Notes: generated from the sequence alone by a model not told the origin. Numbered from the stretch's first letter, positions 1 to 9,044 are shown. The stretch: DNA of 64,000 nucleotides from Bradyrhizobium sp. 21 (GCF_023073335.1 NZ_JADPJG010000029.1:1-64000); one strand, 5' to 3'. Numbers and translations are program-made.

Positions 1-78
1 AGGGTGGCAAGAAGAATAGGGACCAGGCAAACCTCGGGCGAAACGCGCCGCGAGGCTGCGAAGGCGTGTCTGCGAGGC

Positions 79-167
79 CGTAGGATGGGTAGAGCCCTTG
101 CGAAACCCATCATGCTTCGGCGCGGAGACATCGCGATGGGTTTCGCTTTCGCTCTACCCATCCTACG
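79..167. repeat. Palindromic intergenic repeat (nested inverted repeat)
   Basis: Bases 79-95 and 151-167 are a perfect 17-bp inverted repeat, and an inner pair at 100-111 and 135-146 is a perfect 12-bp inverted repeat, so the element can fold into a long two-step hairpin. It lies past the 3' end of the cytochrome b561 gene. The GTAGGRTGGG end sequence resembles the ends of the elements at 35521 and 40522, so these look like one repeat family. The remaining first 78 bases show nothing I can support. Confidence 0.8.
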
Positions 168-227
168 AGTGCGCTGCGCTCGCAAAGACGATGTGGAGAG
201 CGAGCGCCACACTTCGCGCTCGCGTCC

Positions 228-779
228 CTACCCTGCCTCGTCCGTCACCATCCGCGCCACGACGCGGTCGCGGCGGATGAAGTGGTGCCAGAGGGCGGCG
301 ACGAAATGAACCGCGATCAGGGCGAGCAGCACATAGGCAAACAGGATGTGGCGGTCCTCATAGGCATCCGCCGCCGCTTTGTCCGGCGAGGTGAGCTGCG
401 GCACGTGAAACAGGCCGAAGAAACTCGAATAGTCGGGCGTGTGCGCGCCGGAATGCGCCCAACCGAGCATGATGACGACGATGACGGCGAGATAGAGCGC
501 ACCATGGCTGATGCGGGCGGCGAGCTTCTGCCAGGGCAGGCTGTCGGTCGGCAGCGCCGGCGTCGGGTTGATGAGACGCCAGACCAGGCGCAGAACGGTG
601 AGCAGCAGGATCACATAGCCGATATCGGCGTGGATCGACCGGTAGAAGAAGCGGTCGGGCCGCGCCGGGATGTGGTTCATCCACCAGCCAAAGCCGATCA
701 TGCCGATGATCGCCAGCGCCAAAATCCAGTGCAGCCACCGGGAAACGCTGCCCCAGCCGTGACTGGTATTTCCGATCAT
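228..779 (-). CDS. Cytochrome b561 family membrane protein
   Basis: Predicted 183-residue di-haem b-type cytochrome of the inner membrane, a family that carries electrons between the quinone pool and other redox partners. About four membrane segments are visible (roughly residues 15-33, 50-70, 93-107 and 145-165). Histidines at about 17, 50, 144 and 158 fall in or next to these segments and are the expected haem ligands. The start at 779 is preceded by GGAGAG and begins right before the conserved first helix; the frame stays open further upstream but that part has no family character and runs into murI. Length is normal for bacterial cytochrome b561. Physiological partner unknown. Confidence 0.88.
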   Translation of the reverse strand: MIGNTSHGWGSVSRWLHWILALAIIGMIGFGWWMNHIPARPDRFFYRSIHADIGYVILLLTVLRLVWRLINPTPALPTDSLPWQKLAARISHGALYLAVIVVIMLGWAHSGAHTPDYSSFFGLFHVPQLTSPDKAAADAYEDRHILFAYVLLALIAVHFVAALWHHFIRRDRVVARMVTDEAG

Positions 780-953
780 GTCGGCTCTCCGGAGTTTTGC
801 GGGCCCGTCCCTATTCGCACCGCAGTACGGCAGCTGATACCGGGAACATAGGCCATTCACGAAATTGAATCGTTCCAAATTGGCGCCGGACGACCGCGCC
901 GTAAAAGCGCCCCAAAAACCGAATGGTAACCATGACGCCCTTAAGGTAACGAC

Positions 954-1751
954 GTGACCAATTCCCCGACGATCCTGGTGTTCGATTCCGGCCTTGGCGG
1001 GCTCACGGTGCTGCGTGAGGTCGTGGCCGCGCGCTCCGATGCGCATTACGTCTACGTCGCCGACGACGCCTTCTTCCCCTACGGCCACCACAGCGAGGAC
1101 GAGATCATCGCCCGCGTGGTGCCGCTGATGGGGAAATTGATCGGCGCGCACGATCCTGACCTCGTCGTCATCGCCTGCAACACGGCGTCCACCCTCGTCC
1201 TATCGCATCTGCGGGCCGCTTATTCCCTGCCCTTCGTCGGCACGGTGCCGGCGATCAAGCCGGCCTGTGCGCAGTCGAGGAGCCGGCGCGTCTCGGTGCT
1301 CGGCACCAAGGGCACGGTGAAGCGCGAATACACCAAGGCCCTGATCCGCGATTTCGCGCTGGGCTGCGAGGTGACACTGATCGGCTCGCCCGAGCTGGCC
1401 GCGCTGGCTGAAGCCGAGCTCAGCGGCTCGTCCGTCAGCGACGACGCCATCCTCGCCGAGCTCGCCCCCTGCTTCGTCGGCGACGCCGGGGACGCTGGCG
1501 CACGCACCGACACGGTGGTGCTGGCCTGCACGCATTATCCGCTGCTGCTCGACCGGCTGAAAAAGCTCGCGCCCTGGCCGGTCGACTGGATCGATCCGGC
1601 GCCCGCGATTGCCCGCCGCGTCTCGGATCTGCTCGGCCCGCACACCGGCGGCGTCGCGCAGCCCGGCGCCGAGATGATCTTCACCTCGAACCGCGTGCAT
1701 GGCCTTTCGGCCACGCTGACGCCGTTCTTCGGCGGCCGCATTCCCGCCTGA
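954..1751 (+). CDS. murI: Glutamate racemase
   Basis: Converts L-glutamate to D-glutamate for peptidoglycan precursors in the cytoplasm. The 265-residue protein shows the N-terminal FDSGLGGLTVL motif and both catalytic cysteines in their family motifs: Cys75 in ACNTAS and Cys192 in ACTHYP. Length is standard. The start is a GTG at 954 with AAGG seven bases upstream. It is divergent from the cytochrome b561 gene, with about 175 bases between the two starts that should hold both promoters. It is followed by an aldolase gene on the same strand after 58 bases. Confidence 0.96.
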   Translation: MTNSPTILVFDSGLGGLTVLREVVAARSDAHYVYVADDAFFPYGHHSEDEIIARVVPLMGKLIGAHDPDLVVIACNTASTLVLSHLRAAYSLPFVGTVPAIKPACAQSRSRRVSVLGTKGTVKREYTKALIRDFALGCEVTLIGSPELAALAEAELSGSSVSDDAILAELAPCFVGDAGDAGARTDTVVLACTHYPLLLDRLKKLAPWPVDWIDPAPAIARRVSDLLGPHTGGVAQPGAEMIFTSNRVHGLSATLTPFFGGRIPA

Positions 1752-1809
1752 CCTTGCGCGTCGACGGCGCGCTGCTAGGCTCCGCCGTCGTCATTCGCCA
1801 AGGCTTCAT

Positions 1810-2598
1810 ATGTCGGTGCTTCCCGTGTCGATCCCCGCAACGCCGCTCAACCGCCTCCGCCAGCTCTGGCGCGAGGGCCGTCCCGCTTTCGGCGCGATCG
1901 CGACCATCCCGAGCGTGCAGACCGTGCAGATCATGGCCCGCTCGCTCGACTGGATCATCGTCGATCTCGAGCACGGCCCGATTGGACTGACCGAAGCGCA
2001 TGCGATGATCGCTGCCACCACCGGCACGCCGTGCACGCCCCTGGTGCGGATCGCGGCGAACGAGCCGTGGCTTGCGAAAGCACCGATGGACATCGGCGCC
2101 TTCGGCATCAACTTCCCGATGATCACCAATCGCGCCGAGGCCGAGAAGGCGGTGCGCAGCGTGCGCTATCCGCCGCGCGGCGATCGTCTCTGGGGTCCGT
2201 TCCACGCGCCGTTCCGCTGGGGCCAGTCGATGCCGGACTACATGGCGTCAGCCGATGACGAGATGATTTGCATGATCACCATCGAGCATGTCGACGCCGT
2301 CAACCGCATTGACGAGATCATGGCGACGCCGGGCATCGACGTTGCGGTGATCGGCCCCGGCGATCTTGCGACGTCCATCAACAAGCGCGGACAGATGGAC
2401 GATCCGGAATTGCTGGAGCTGGTGGCGCGGGCCGAGGCCGGGATCCTCAGAAGCGGCGTGCCGATCGGCGGCGTGGCGCGCACCGCAGACCAGGCCAACC
2501 AGTTGGTCGATCGCGGCTACCGCGCGATCGCGCTCGGCTTCGACTGGTCGCTTTTCCAGCGCGGCATCATGGCGGCGTTCGAGGGCATCAGGCGCTGA
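1810..2598 (+). CDS. HpcH/HpaI family class II aldolase
   Basis: 262-residue metal-dependent aldolase of the HpcH/HpaI family (2-keto-3-deoxy sugar acid or 4-hydroxy-2-oxoacid aldolases). Visible signature residues are Glu54-His55 in DLEHGP (catalytic His), Arg80, Glu159 and Asp185 in GPGDLA, matching the base, pyruvate-binding arginine and metal ligands of the family. Cleaves a 2-oxo acid to pyruvate plus an aldehyde; the actual substrate cannot be read from sequence. The ATG start at 1810 follows AAGG. Neighbours (murI, cupin) give no pathway clue. Confidence 0.9.
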   Translation: MSVLPVSIPATPLNRLRQLWREGRPAFGAIATIPSVQTVQIMARSLDWIIVDLEHGPIGLTEAHAMIAATTGTPCTPLVRIAANEPWLAKAPMDIGAFGINFPMITNRAEAEKAVRSVRYPPRGDRLWGPFHAPFRWGQSMPDYMASADDEMICMITIEHVDAVNRIDEIMATPGIDVAVIGPGDLATSINKRGQMDDPELLELVARAEAGILRSGVPIGGVARTADQANQLVDRGYRAIALGFDWSLFQRGIMAAFEGIRR

Positions 2599-2664
2599 AC
2601 AGACCGATTGCCACCTTGCCGCGAACTGCGGCGCTGCTAGGGTCGCCGTTCCAGGGAGGAAACA

Positions 2665-3048
2665 ATGCTCAAAAAGAGTCTGCTCGTTCTCGCGTTCACC
2701 GGTCTTGCCGTCGCGGCCTTCGCCCAGCAGCCCGGCATCAAGCGCACGCCGCTCCAGAAGGTCGAATTTCCAGACGGCTACAACACCGTCACCGCCATCG
2801 CGGAAGTCCCGGCGGGCGGCGCGGCCGGACGCCATACCCATCCCGGAATTGAAACGGGCTATGTCCTGGAAGGCGAGCTCAATCTTCTGGTCGACGGGCA
2901 GCCGGACAAGACCCTGAAAGCCGGTGAGTCCTATCAGATCCCGGCAGGCGTCGTGCATGATGCCAAGGCTCACGGCGACAAGTCATTCAAAGTCCTTGGT
3001 ATTTACGTCGTCGATAAGACCAAGCCGTTGGCCTCGCCGGCGCCCTGA
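2665..3048 (+). CDS. Secreted cupin-domain protein
   Basis: 127 residues. The first 21 residues form a signal peptide ending in an AFA-type cleavage site, so the product should be periplasmic. The rest is a single cupin barrel: motif 1 shows GRHTHPG followed by a glutamate near residue 59, giving a plausible two-His-one-Glu metal site. Start at 2665 has a strong GGAGG Shine-Dalgarno. Single-domain exported cupins of this type are common in rhizobia but without a defined reaction. Standalone gene, 66 bases after the aldolase. Confidence 0.85.
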   Translation: MLKKSLLVLAFTGLAVAAFAQQPGIKRTPLQKVEFPDGYNTVTAIAEVPAGGAAGRHTHPGIETGYVLEGELNLLVDGQPDKTLKAGESYQIPAGVVHDAKAHGDKSFKVLGIYVVDKTKPLASPAP

Positions 3049-3151
3049 GGCGGCGAACCGACCGGCCCCAAGCGGGTTGGTTCGTGCTAGAGCAGGCGGC
3101 GAGCGGGAACCCGCTCGCTGCACAAATTCTGATCTGCGGGAACCGGAGCGC

Positions 3152-3919
3152 ATGCGCGGGAAATCCAGGACCATTTCTCTGCCGCGCCGCCTGATTTGCG
3201 ACATGATGCACGCCTCGATGGACGTGCCGTTCGTCTCGCTGTCCCGGTCCCTCAATATTCGCCCCCTATTGGAGGCGCGCGCGGGCGCGATGGCGCCCGC
3301 CGGATGGGCGGCCATGTTCGTCAAGGCCTTTGCCCTCGTCGCCAGGGACGAGCCGGTCCTGCGCACCGTTTACGCCAAATGGCCCTGGCCCTCGCTCTAC
3401 GAGCTGCCGAAGAGCGTGGCGCTGGTGGCCATTGCCCGGGTCGAGGACGGCGAGGATTGCGTGATGCCGCAGCGAATCGCGGCTCCCGAGGCCATGGCAC
3501 TGGCCGCGGTCGACGCCGAGATCCGGCGCGCCAAAACCGCCCCGATCGACGATGTCCCGATGTTCCGCAAGATCATGCGGGCGACCCGGCTGCCGCTGCC
3601 GCTGCGGCGGCTGTCCTGGGCGATCGGGCTGAATTTCGGCCGGCAGCGCGGCAACTGGTTCGGCAGTTTTGCGGTGAGCTCGGTGGCCGCCTATGGCGGC
3701 GGCGAGCTTCATCCCATCACGCCTGGGCCCTTCATCGTCAGTTACGGGGTGGTGGAGCCCGACCAGACCATCCATGTCGTGATCCGCTGGGATCACCGGG
3801 TCACCGACGCCGCCCCGATCGCCCGGGTCCTGACCCGCCTGGAACAAGTCCTGAACACTGAAGTCGCTGCCGAATTGCGCCCGGCCGGGTCGAAGCCCAT
3901 CCGGGCCGTGGGGACCTGA
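3152..3919 (+). CDS. E2-like acyltransferase (2-oxo acid dehydrogenase catalytic-domain family)
   Basis: 255 residues. The C-terminal part carries the motif DHRVTDAAP, which corresponds to the HxxxDG catalytic region of chloramphenicol acetyltransferase-like E2 acyltransferases, here with Ala-Ala in place of Gly. There is no lipoyl domain and no peripheral subunit-binding domain, so this is not a true dehydrogenase E2 subunit. The start at 3152 has GGAG just upstream; the frame is open upstream but overlaps the cupin gene. Acyl donor and acceptor are unknown. The altered HxxxD surroundings leave open that it is a non-catalytic relative. Confidence 0.75.
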   Translation: MRGKSRTISLPRRLICDMMHASMDVPFVSLSRSLNIRPLLEARAGAMAPAGWAAMFVKAFALVARDEPVLRTVYAKWPWPSLYELPKSVALVAIARVEDGEDCVMPQRIAAPEAMALAAVDAEIRRAKTAPIDDVPMFRKIMRATRLPLPLRRLSWAIGLNFGRQRGNWFGSFAVSSVAAYGGGELHPITPGPFIVSYGVVEPDQTIHVVIRWDHRVTDAAPIARVLTRLEQVLNTEVAAELRPAGSKPIRAVGT

Positions 3920-3974
3920 TTTCGCGGCTATTCGCATTGACAGAACGGCCCATATTCACCTAAAAGCCGCCTGC

Positions 3975-3998
3975 TCGCGGGCCGATTTCGGCCCGCGA
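3975..3998. repeat. Perfect hairpin in the rpsD leader
   Basis: An 11-bp perfect inverted repeat (3975-3985 with 3988-3998, two-base loop) lies 120 bases upstream of rpsD. No T-run follows, so it is not a standard terminator for the upstream gene. It may be a terminator without a T-run or part of a leader structure. Confidence 0.6.
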
Positions 3999-4117
3999 AG
4001 CGTTTCGCGACCCGTGGTCCTGCCCCCTATGCTTTGGGGATCGGACCTGTCAGTGCCGGGCTAGCCCGTCACACAGGAGGGCGCGTTTCCTCAAAACCAT
4101 GAACCTAAGAGGACGCG

Positions 4118-4735
4118 ATGACTAAGCGCAGTGAGGCGAAGTACAAACTCGATCGCCGTATGGGCCAGAACATCTGGGGCCGCCCGAAGAGCCCCGTCAA
4201 CCGCCGCGAATACGGCCCCGGCCAGCACGGTCAGCGCCGCAAGGGCAAGCTCTCCGACTTCGGCGTGCAGCTGCGCGCCAAGCAGAAGCTGAAGGGCTAT
4301 TACGCCAACATCTCCGAGCGCCAGTTCCACAGCATCTATGTCGAGGCCAGCCGCCTCAAGGGTGACACCGGCGAGAACCTGATCGGCCTGCTCGAGCGCC
4401 GTCTCGATGCGGTCGTGTACCGTGCCAAGTTCGTCTCGACGATCTTCGCCGCGCGCCAGTTCATCAACCACGGCCACGTCAAGGTGAACGGCCGCAAGGT
4501 CAACATCTCGAGCTATCAGGTCAAGATCGGCGACGTGATCGAGGTCAAGGAAGCTTCCAAGCAGCTCGCCCACGTCCTCGAAGCCAGCCAGCTCTCCGAG
4601 CGTGACACCCCCGACTATCTCGAAGTCGACCACGGCAAGATGATCGCGAAATATGTGCGCATCCCCCACCTCTCCGACGTGCCGTTCCCGGTGCAGATGG
4701 AGCCCCATCTGGTCGTCGAATTCTATTCGCGCTAA
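4118..4735 (+). CDS. rpsD: 30S ribosomal protein S4
   Basis: 205 residues, full length. Binds 16S rRNA early in small-subunit assembly. The N-terminal S4 domain (WGRPKSP region around residues 22-28) and the S4 RNA-binding module around residues 95-155 (RQFINHGHVKVNGRKV) are plain. As in other alphaproteobacteria the gene stands alone, not in the alpha operon. AAGAGGA precedes the ATG, and a clear terminator follows, so it is a monocistronic unit. Two potential hairpins occupy its leader (3975-3998 and about 4024-4039). Confidence 0.98.
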   Translation: MTKRSEAKYKLDRRMGQNIWGRPKSPVNRREYGPGQHGQRRKGKLSDFGVQLRAKQKLKGYYANISERQFHSIYVEASRLKGDTGENLIGLLERRLDAVVYRAKFVSTIFAARQFINHGHVKVNGRKVNISSYQVKIGDVIEVKEASKQLAHVLEASQLSERDTPDYLEVDHGKMIAKYVRIPHLSDVPFPVQMEPHLVVEFYSR

Positions 4736-4748
4736 GATCTGATTATCG

Positions 4749-4776
4749 AAAGGCCCCGGTTCGCCGGGGCCTTTTT
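4749..4776 (+). terminator. Rho-independent terminator of rpsD
   Basis: A 9-bp GC-rich stem (4751-4759 with 4764-4772, TTCG loop) is followed by a run of T. It begins about 14 bases after the rpsD stop. Confidence 0.92.
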
Positions 4777-4824
4777 GCTTAAGAGCCACACTTCAGTGGC
4801 CGTCATGCCTTCAGGAGGCGTCGC

Positions 4825-5892
4825 ATGCTCTACACCCCTCCCCCGATCGATTCCAAGGCACCGCCGGTGCGCATCAATCTGCTCTCGGACACGCAGACCA
4901 AGCCGACGGCTGCGATGCGCGAGGCGATGGCCCGCGCTGAGGTCGGCGACGAGCAGGTCGGCGACGATCCGACCGTGAATGCGCTGTGCGAACGCGTTGC
5001 GGATCTGCTCGGCAAGGAAGCCGCGGTGTATATGCCCTCGGGCACGATGTGCAACGTCACCGCCACGCTGGTGCATTGCCGTCCCGGCGACGAGATTCTC
5101 GCGCACGAGAGCGCGCACATCATCGCCCGCGAAGGCGGCGCCCATGCCGCGATCGGTGGCTTTCAGGTCACGCAACTCAAGGGCGCCGACGGCCAGTTCA
5201 CGCCGGAGACCTTCCGCAACGCACTGCATCCGCGCACGCGCTACCAGCCGCCGCAGACCGTCGTCAGCGTCGAGCAGACCGCCAATATCGGCGGCGGCAC
5301 GATCTGGAAGAAGGCGGCGCTCGACGAGATCGTCGCGATAGCCAAACAGCACGGCCTCGTCACCCACATGGATGGCGCTCGGCTGCTCAACGCCACCGTG
5401 GCGAGCGGCATCTCCCCGCGCGACATGACGGCGGGGTGGGATTCGGCCTGGATCGATTTCTCCAAGGGCCTCGGCGCCCCGATCGGTGGTGTGCTCGCAG
5501 GCACGCGCGCCTTCATCGACGCGGTCTGGCAGTGGAAGCAGCGCCTCGGCGGCTCGATGCGGCAGGCCGGCATCTGTGCGGCCGCCTGCATCTACGCGCT
5601 CGACCATCACGTCGACCGCCTTGCCGACGACCACGCCAATGCGCGCGCGCTCGCCCGCGGGCTGTCGCAGATTGCGGGCGTCGAGGTGCAGGAGCCCGAG
5701 ACCAACCTCGTGTTCTTCAAGCCCGATGGCGCGGGCATTCCCGGCGACAAGATGGTCGCCGCGCTCCGTCAGCGCGGGGTGACGCTTGCGATGATGGACG
5801 GCCGCATCCGCGCCTGCACCCATCTCGACGTCAATGCGAGCCAGATCGAGGAGACGATCGGCTACGTGCGCGAGATCGTGCGCGGGACGTAG
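4825..5892 (+). CDS. ltaE: Low-specificity threonine aldolase
   Basis: 355-residue PLP enzyme of the threonine aldolase family, cleaving beta-hydroxy amino acids such as L-threonine to glycine and acetaldehyde. The lysine that binds PLP is Lys214 in DFSKGLGAPIG, and the upstream HMDGAR motif (residues 181-186) holds the Asp and Arg that contact the cofactor. AGGAGG at 4813-4818 fixes the start at 4825. The stop at 5890-5892 abuts, tail to tail, the stop of the serine hydrolase on the other strand. Glycine made here could feed the gcv genes at 48 kb, but that is inference. Confidence 0.93.
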   Translation: MLYTPPPIDSKAPPVRINLLSDTQTKPTAAMREAMARAEVGDEQVGDDPTVNALCERVADLLGKEAAVYMPSGTMCNVTATLVHCRPGDEILAHESAHIIAREGGAHAAIGGFQVTQLKGADGQFTPETFRNALHPRTRYQPPQTVVSVEQTANIGGGTIWKKAALDEIVAIAKQHGLVTHMDGARLLNATVASGISPRDMTAGWDSAWIDFSKGLGAPIGGVLAGTRAFIDAVWQWKQRLGGSMRQAGICAAACIYALDHHVDRLADDHANARALARGLSQIAGVEVQEPETNLVFFKPDGAGIPGDKMVAALRQRGVTLAMMDGRIRACTHLDVNASQIEETIGYVREIVRGT

Positions 5893-7155
5893 CTAGCGCC
5901 CCATCGCCTGATAAATCAGCGTCTTCAGCGCCAGTTGAATCCGGCCGCGCTGCGACGGGGTCTGCACCATGAAAATCCCGAACAGATCGTCTTCGGGATC
6001 GATGAAGAAGAACGTGCCGCCGACGCCGTCCCAGCGATATTCGCCCAGCGGCCACGAAGTGCCTGATGGCACCGAGGTGCGGACGGCGAAGCCGAGCCCG
6101 AAGCCGGAAGTGCCACCCGGATAATAATTCTGGTCGCGCGCGATTTTCGTCTCGGGTCCGATATGATCCGACGCCATCAGCGCGATGGTCTCGGGGTTGA
6201 GATAGCGCCGGCCGTCATACGTGCCCCCGTCAAGCAGCATCTGTGAGAAGCGGGCATAGTCGCCGATCGTACCGACGAGGCCACCGCCGCCAGACTCCCA
6301 TTTCAGTGGTTTCCGGGGATCGCGGACCTGCGTCATCGGACTGATCGCACGATCCGTCGGCATCGGTTCGGCGATGCGCGGCCATTTGGCGGGATCGGCA
6401 ACGTAGTATGCAGTGTCCGTCATGCCGAGCGGATCGAGCAACCGCTCCTTCGCGAACTGGAGCAGCGTCTTCCCCGAGATCACCTCGATGATGCGACCGA
6501 GCACGTCGGTGGAATGGCCGTAATCCCAGTTCGTGCCGGGCTGCTCGGCGAGCGGCAGCGCGGTGATCTTGGCGACGATCTCGGCGTTGGTCAAAGCCTT
6601 GTTGTCGAACAGACCGGCGTCGGCATAGAGCGCGTTCACTGCGCCGCCGCCGTAATAGCCGTAGGGAATTCCGGCGGTATGGCGCATCAGATCCTCGATC
6701 GTGACCGGGCGATCGAGTTTCTGAAGCATCAGCGCGACCTTGCCGTCATCGCTCCTCACCTCGACGCCGACCGTCATGCCAGCAAAGGCCGGAATATATT
6801 TTGAGACGGGATCGTCGAGCTTGAGCTTGCCCTCCTCGACCAGCATCATCGCCATCACTGACGTGACCGGCTTCGACATCGAGTAGAGGCGGAAGATCGT
6901 GTCTGCGCTCATCGAAATTTCGGTCGCGACGTCGCGGACGCCGAAATTCTCGTAATAGACCGGCTTGCCGTGCTGCTGCAGCAGCAGGATCGCGCCCGGA
7001 AACGTACCGGCTGCGATCTCGTTCCGGATGTAGTCGGAAACCTTTGCCAGACCTTCGGACGAGAGCTTGTGCGCGGCGCGCTCGGAGTCCGCGCTCGCAC
7101 GAGATGCACTGAACAGAAGGACGAGCGCCGCGATCAGCGCGCGGCGCCCGAACAT
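5893..7155 (-). CDS. Secreted serine hydrolase, class C beta-lactamase fold (paralogue 2)
   Basis: 420 residues with a signal peptide in the first 23 residues. The nucleophile motif SMSK (SxxK) and the YGHS triad (YxS/N position) place it in the beta-lactamase/esterase family COG1680, which includes esterases and peptidases as well as true beta-lactamases. The start at 7155 is chosen because it begins one base after the stop of the upstream paralogue and has GGAGAAG eight bases before; a start at 7176 would lie inside that gene. Clearly homologous along its length to the upstream gene. Substrate unknown. Confidence 0.86.
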   Translation of the reverse strand: MFGRRALIAALVLLFSASRASADSERAAHKLSSEGLAKVSDYIRNEIAAGTFPGAILLLQQHGKPVYYENFGVRDVATEISMSADTIFRLYSMSKPVTSVMAMMLVEEGKLKLDDPVSKYIPAFAGMTVGVEVRSDDGKVALMLQKLDRPVTIEDLMRHTAGIPYGYYGGGAVNALYADAGLFDNKALTNAEIVAKITALPLAEQPGTNWDYGHSTDVLGRIIEVISGKTLLQFAKERLLDPLGMTDTAYYVADPAKWPRIAEPMPTDRAISPMTQVRDPRKPLKWESGGGGLVGTIGDYARFSQMLLDGGTYDGRRYLNPETIALMASDHIGPETKIARDQNYYPGGTSGFGLGFAVRTSVPSGTSWPLGEYRWDGVGGTFFFIDPEDDLFGIFMVQTPSQRGRIQLALKTLIYQAMGR

Positions 7156-7156
7156 C

Positions 7157-8443
7157 TCACTTCTCCATGGCTTCATAAACCAACTGCTTCAATGTTCGTT
7201 GCACGCGCTGGCGCTCGGTCGGCGTCTGTTCCAGCAGCACGAAGAACATGTCCTGCTTGGGGTCGATCACGAAATAGCAGCCGGAGGCGCCGTCCCACTT
7301 CAATTCCCCGAGATCGCCGGGCGGCGGCGGTTTTGCGTTGCCGGGATCGGTGCGGACGGCAAGGCCGAGACCGAAACCAAAGCCGTCGCCGGGGAAGTAG
7401 AAGTAGTCGCGATCGACGCCCGATTTCGGGCCGATCTGATCGGTCACCATCAGCTTGAACGTCTCGGGGCTGAGAATGGTCTTGCCGTCGAGGCTGCCGC
7501 CATTGAGCAGCATCTGCGCGAAGCGCTCATAGTCCGCCATGGTCGAGACCATGCCGCCGCTGGCCGACTGCCATTTCTTGAGGACGGTCGGATCGTTGAT
7601 CCGGCCAACGCGGAAATCGCTGTCGTTCGGCACCGGCTGCGCCAGCAGCTTCTGCTTCTCGGGATCCGTGACGAGGAAGCCGGTGTCGACCATGCCGAGC
7701 GGACCGAGCAGCTTCTCCCGCTCGATATCGAGCAGCGGCTTGCCGGCCGCAATTTCCATGACGCGCGCCAGAATGTCGGTGGAATGGCCGTATTGCCAGA
7801 GCGCGCCGGGCTGATTGTGCAGCGGCAGTTTTGCGATGCGCTCGGCGAACTCGGCGAGATCGAAATCGCCGTCATAGATCTTGGCGTCACGATAGGCCTT
7901 GCGGACCAGGCTGTCGCCATAGAAGCCATAGGTGACGCCCGAGGTGTGCGTCATCAGATCGTGCACCGTCATCGGCCGGCTCAGCGGCACCAGTTCCAGC
8001 GACTTGGTGCCGTCGTCGGCCTTCTTCTCGACACCGACCTTCAGATTGGCGAAGGACGGGATGTATTTCGAGACCGGATCGTCGAGCTTGATCGTGCCGT
8101 CCTCGACCATCTTCATCGCGACCACAGAGGTGATCGCCTTGGTCATCGAGAACAGGCGGAAGATCGTCTTGTCCGTGATTGGCGCCTTGGTCGCCACGTC
8201 CTGCACGCCGAAGGCCTCGCGGAAGACCGGCTTGCCATGCTGCTTGATCAGCACGGTTGCGCCGGCGATCTTGCCGGTTGCGACCTCGTTATTGAAGAAC
8301 TCGCTGATCCTCGCGAGCTTCTCCGGATTGAAATGCGCGCCGGCCGGAATTTCGTAGGTGCCCTCGGCGCGAGCGAATGACATCGCGCCCAGCGATACAA
8401 GCACGCCGCAGGCGAACGCACGCAGTGCAGATTGTGAAATCAT
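7157..8443 (-). CDS. Secreted serine hydrolase, class C beta-lactamase fold (paralogue 1)
   Basis: 428 residues, with a signal peptide ending about residue 26. It has SMTK as the SxxK nucleophile motif and YGHS as the second motif, as in its downstream neighbour. The true start is 8443 with GGGGAGGGG just upstream; the frame stays open beyond it, without family character. It shares long stretches with the next gene, for example KLDDPVSKYIP in both, and the two are separated by one base, so they are a translationally coupled tandem duplication. Periplasmic esterase or peptidase activity is the best guess. Confidence 0.86.
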   Translation of the reverse strand: MISQSALRAFACGVLVSLGAMSFARAEGTYEIPAGAHFNPEKLARISEFFNNEVATGKIAGATVLIKQHGKPVFREAFGVQDVATKAPITDKTIFRLFSMTKAITSVVAMKMVEDGTIKLDDPVSKYIPSFANLKVGVEKKADDGTKSLELVPLSRPMTVHDLMTHTSGVTYGFYGDSLVRKAYRDAKIYDGDFDLAEFAERIAKLPLHNQPGALWQYGHSTDILARVMEIAAGKPLLDIEREKLLGPLGMVDTGFLVTDPEKQKLLAQPVPNDSDFRVGRINDPTVLKKWQSASGGMVSTMADYERFAQMLLNGGSLDGKTILSPETFKLMVTDQIGPKSGVDRDYFYFPGDGFGFGLGLAVRTDPGNAKPPPPGDLGELKWDGASGCYFVIDPKQDMFFVLLEQTPTERQRVQRTLKQLVYEAMEK

Positions 8444-8486
8444 ATCCCCTCCCCGGAACATGGTCCGGCGGAGTGTACTGACCAGC

Positions 8487-9041
8487 TCAATCGGCACAAG
8501 GGCTGCCGTAGCGCGCCAGAACATCCGTGTGGAGGGCCGCGCTTGCCTCCGAGAAACAACAGAATATAACGCGCGCGACAAGCGGCGCAGCCGGCAGGGC
8601 TTCAATGGTCGCACGCACCGCAATCTTCGCCGCCTGGTCGGCCGGGAAACGATACACTCCGGTGGAGATCGCGGGGAACGCCAGCGAATTCAGCCCATTG
8701 GCTTGGGAGAGCTCAAGCGCGCGGCGATAACAGGAGCTGAGCGCCTCGGCCTCACCGCGTGTACCGCCGTGCCAGACAGGCCCGACCGCGTGGATCACAT
8801 GGCGCGCGGGCAGAAGGTAGCCCTTGGTGATCTTGGCATCGCCGGTCTTGCAGCCGTGGAGCATGCGGCATTCGGCGACGAGGTCGGGCCCGGCGGCCCG
8901 ATGGATCGCACCATCCACGCCGCCCCCGCCAAGGAGCGACGTGTTGGCGGCGTTGACGATGGCGTCAACGCCGAGTGTGGTGATGTCAGCGACAATGACC
9001 TCGAGCTGGGCGCCGCCGATCCGGCGCGCCAGCGTGGTCAT
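8487..9041 (-). CDS. Macro-domain O-acetyl-ADP-ribose deacetylase
   Basis: 184-residue single macro domain. The nucleotide-binding motifs are visible: ADIT near residue 19, VNAANTSLLGGGGVDGAIHRAAG (residues about 29-51) and the loop ISTGVYRFP. These match the YmdB/MacroD type, which removes the acetyl group from O-acetyl-ADP-ribose and can reverse mono-ADP-ribosylation. It sits three bases downstream of grxD on the same strand, so the two are probably co-transcribed. Cytoplasmic. Confidence 0.93.
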   Translation of the reverse strand: MTTLARRIGGAQLEVIVADITTLGVDAIVNAANTSLLGGGGVDGAIHRAAGPDLVAECRMLHGCKTGDAKITKGYLLPARHVIHAVGPVWHGGTRGEAEALSSCYRRALELSQANGLNSLAFPAISTGVYRFPADQAAKIAVRATIEALPAAPLVARVIFCCFSEASAALHTDVLARYGSPCAD

Positions 9042-9044
9042 GCG

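Noticed and set aside
228..1151. N-terminally extended cytochrome b561 of 307 residues
   Set aside because: The added 124 residues have no similarity to the family and overlap murI; a good ribosome site is at 779.
7067..8380. 437-codon plus-strand frame opposite the serine hydrolase pair
   Set aside because: Shadow of two genes with clear catalytic motifs.
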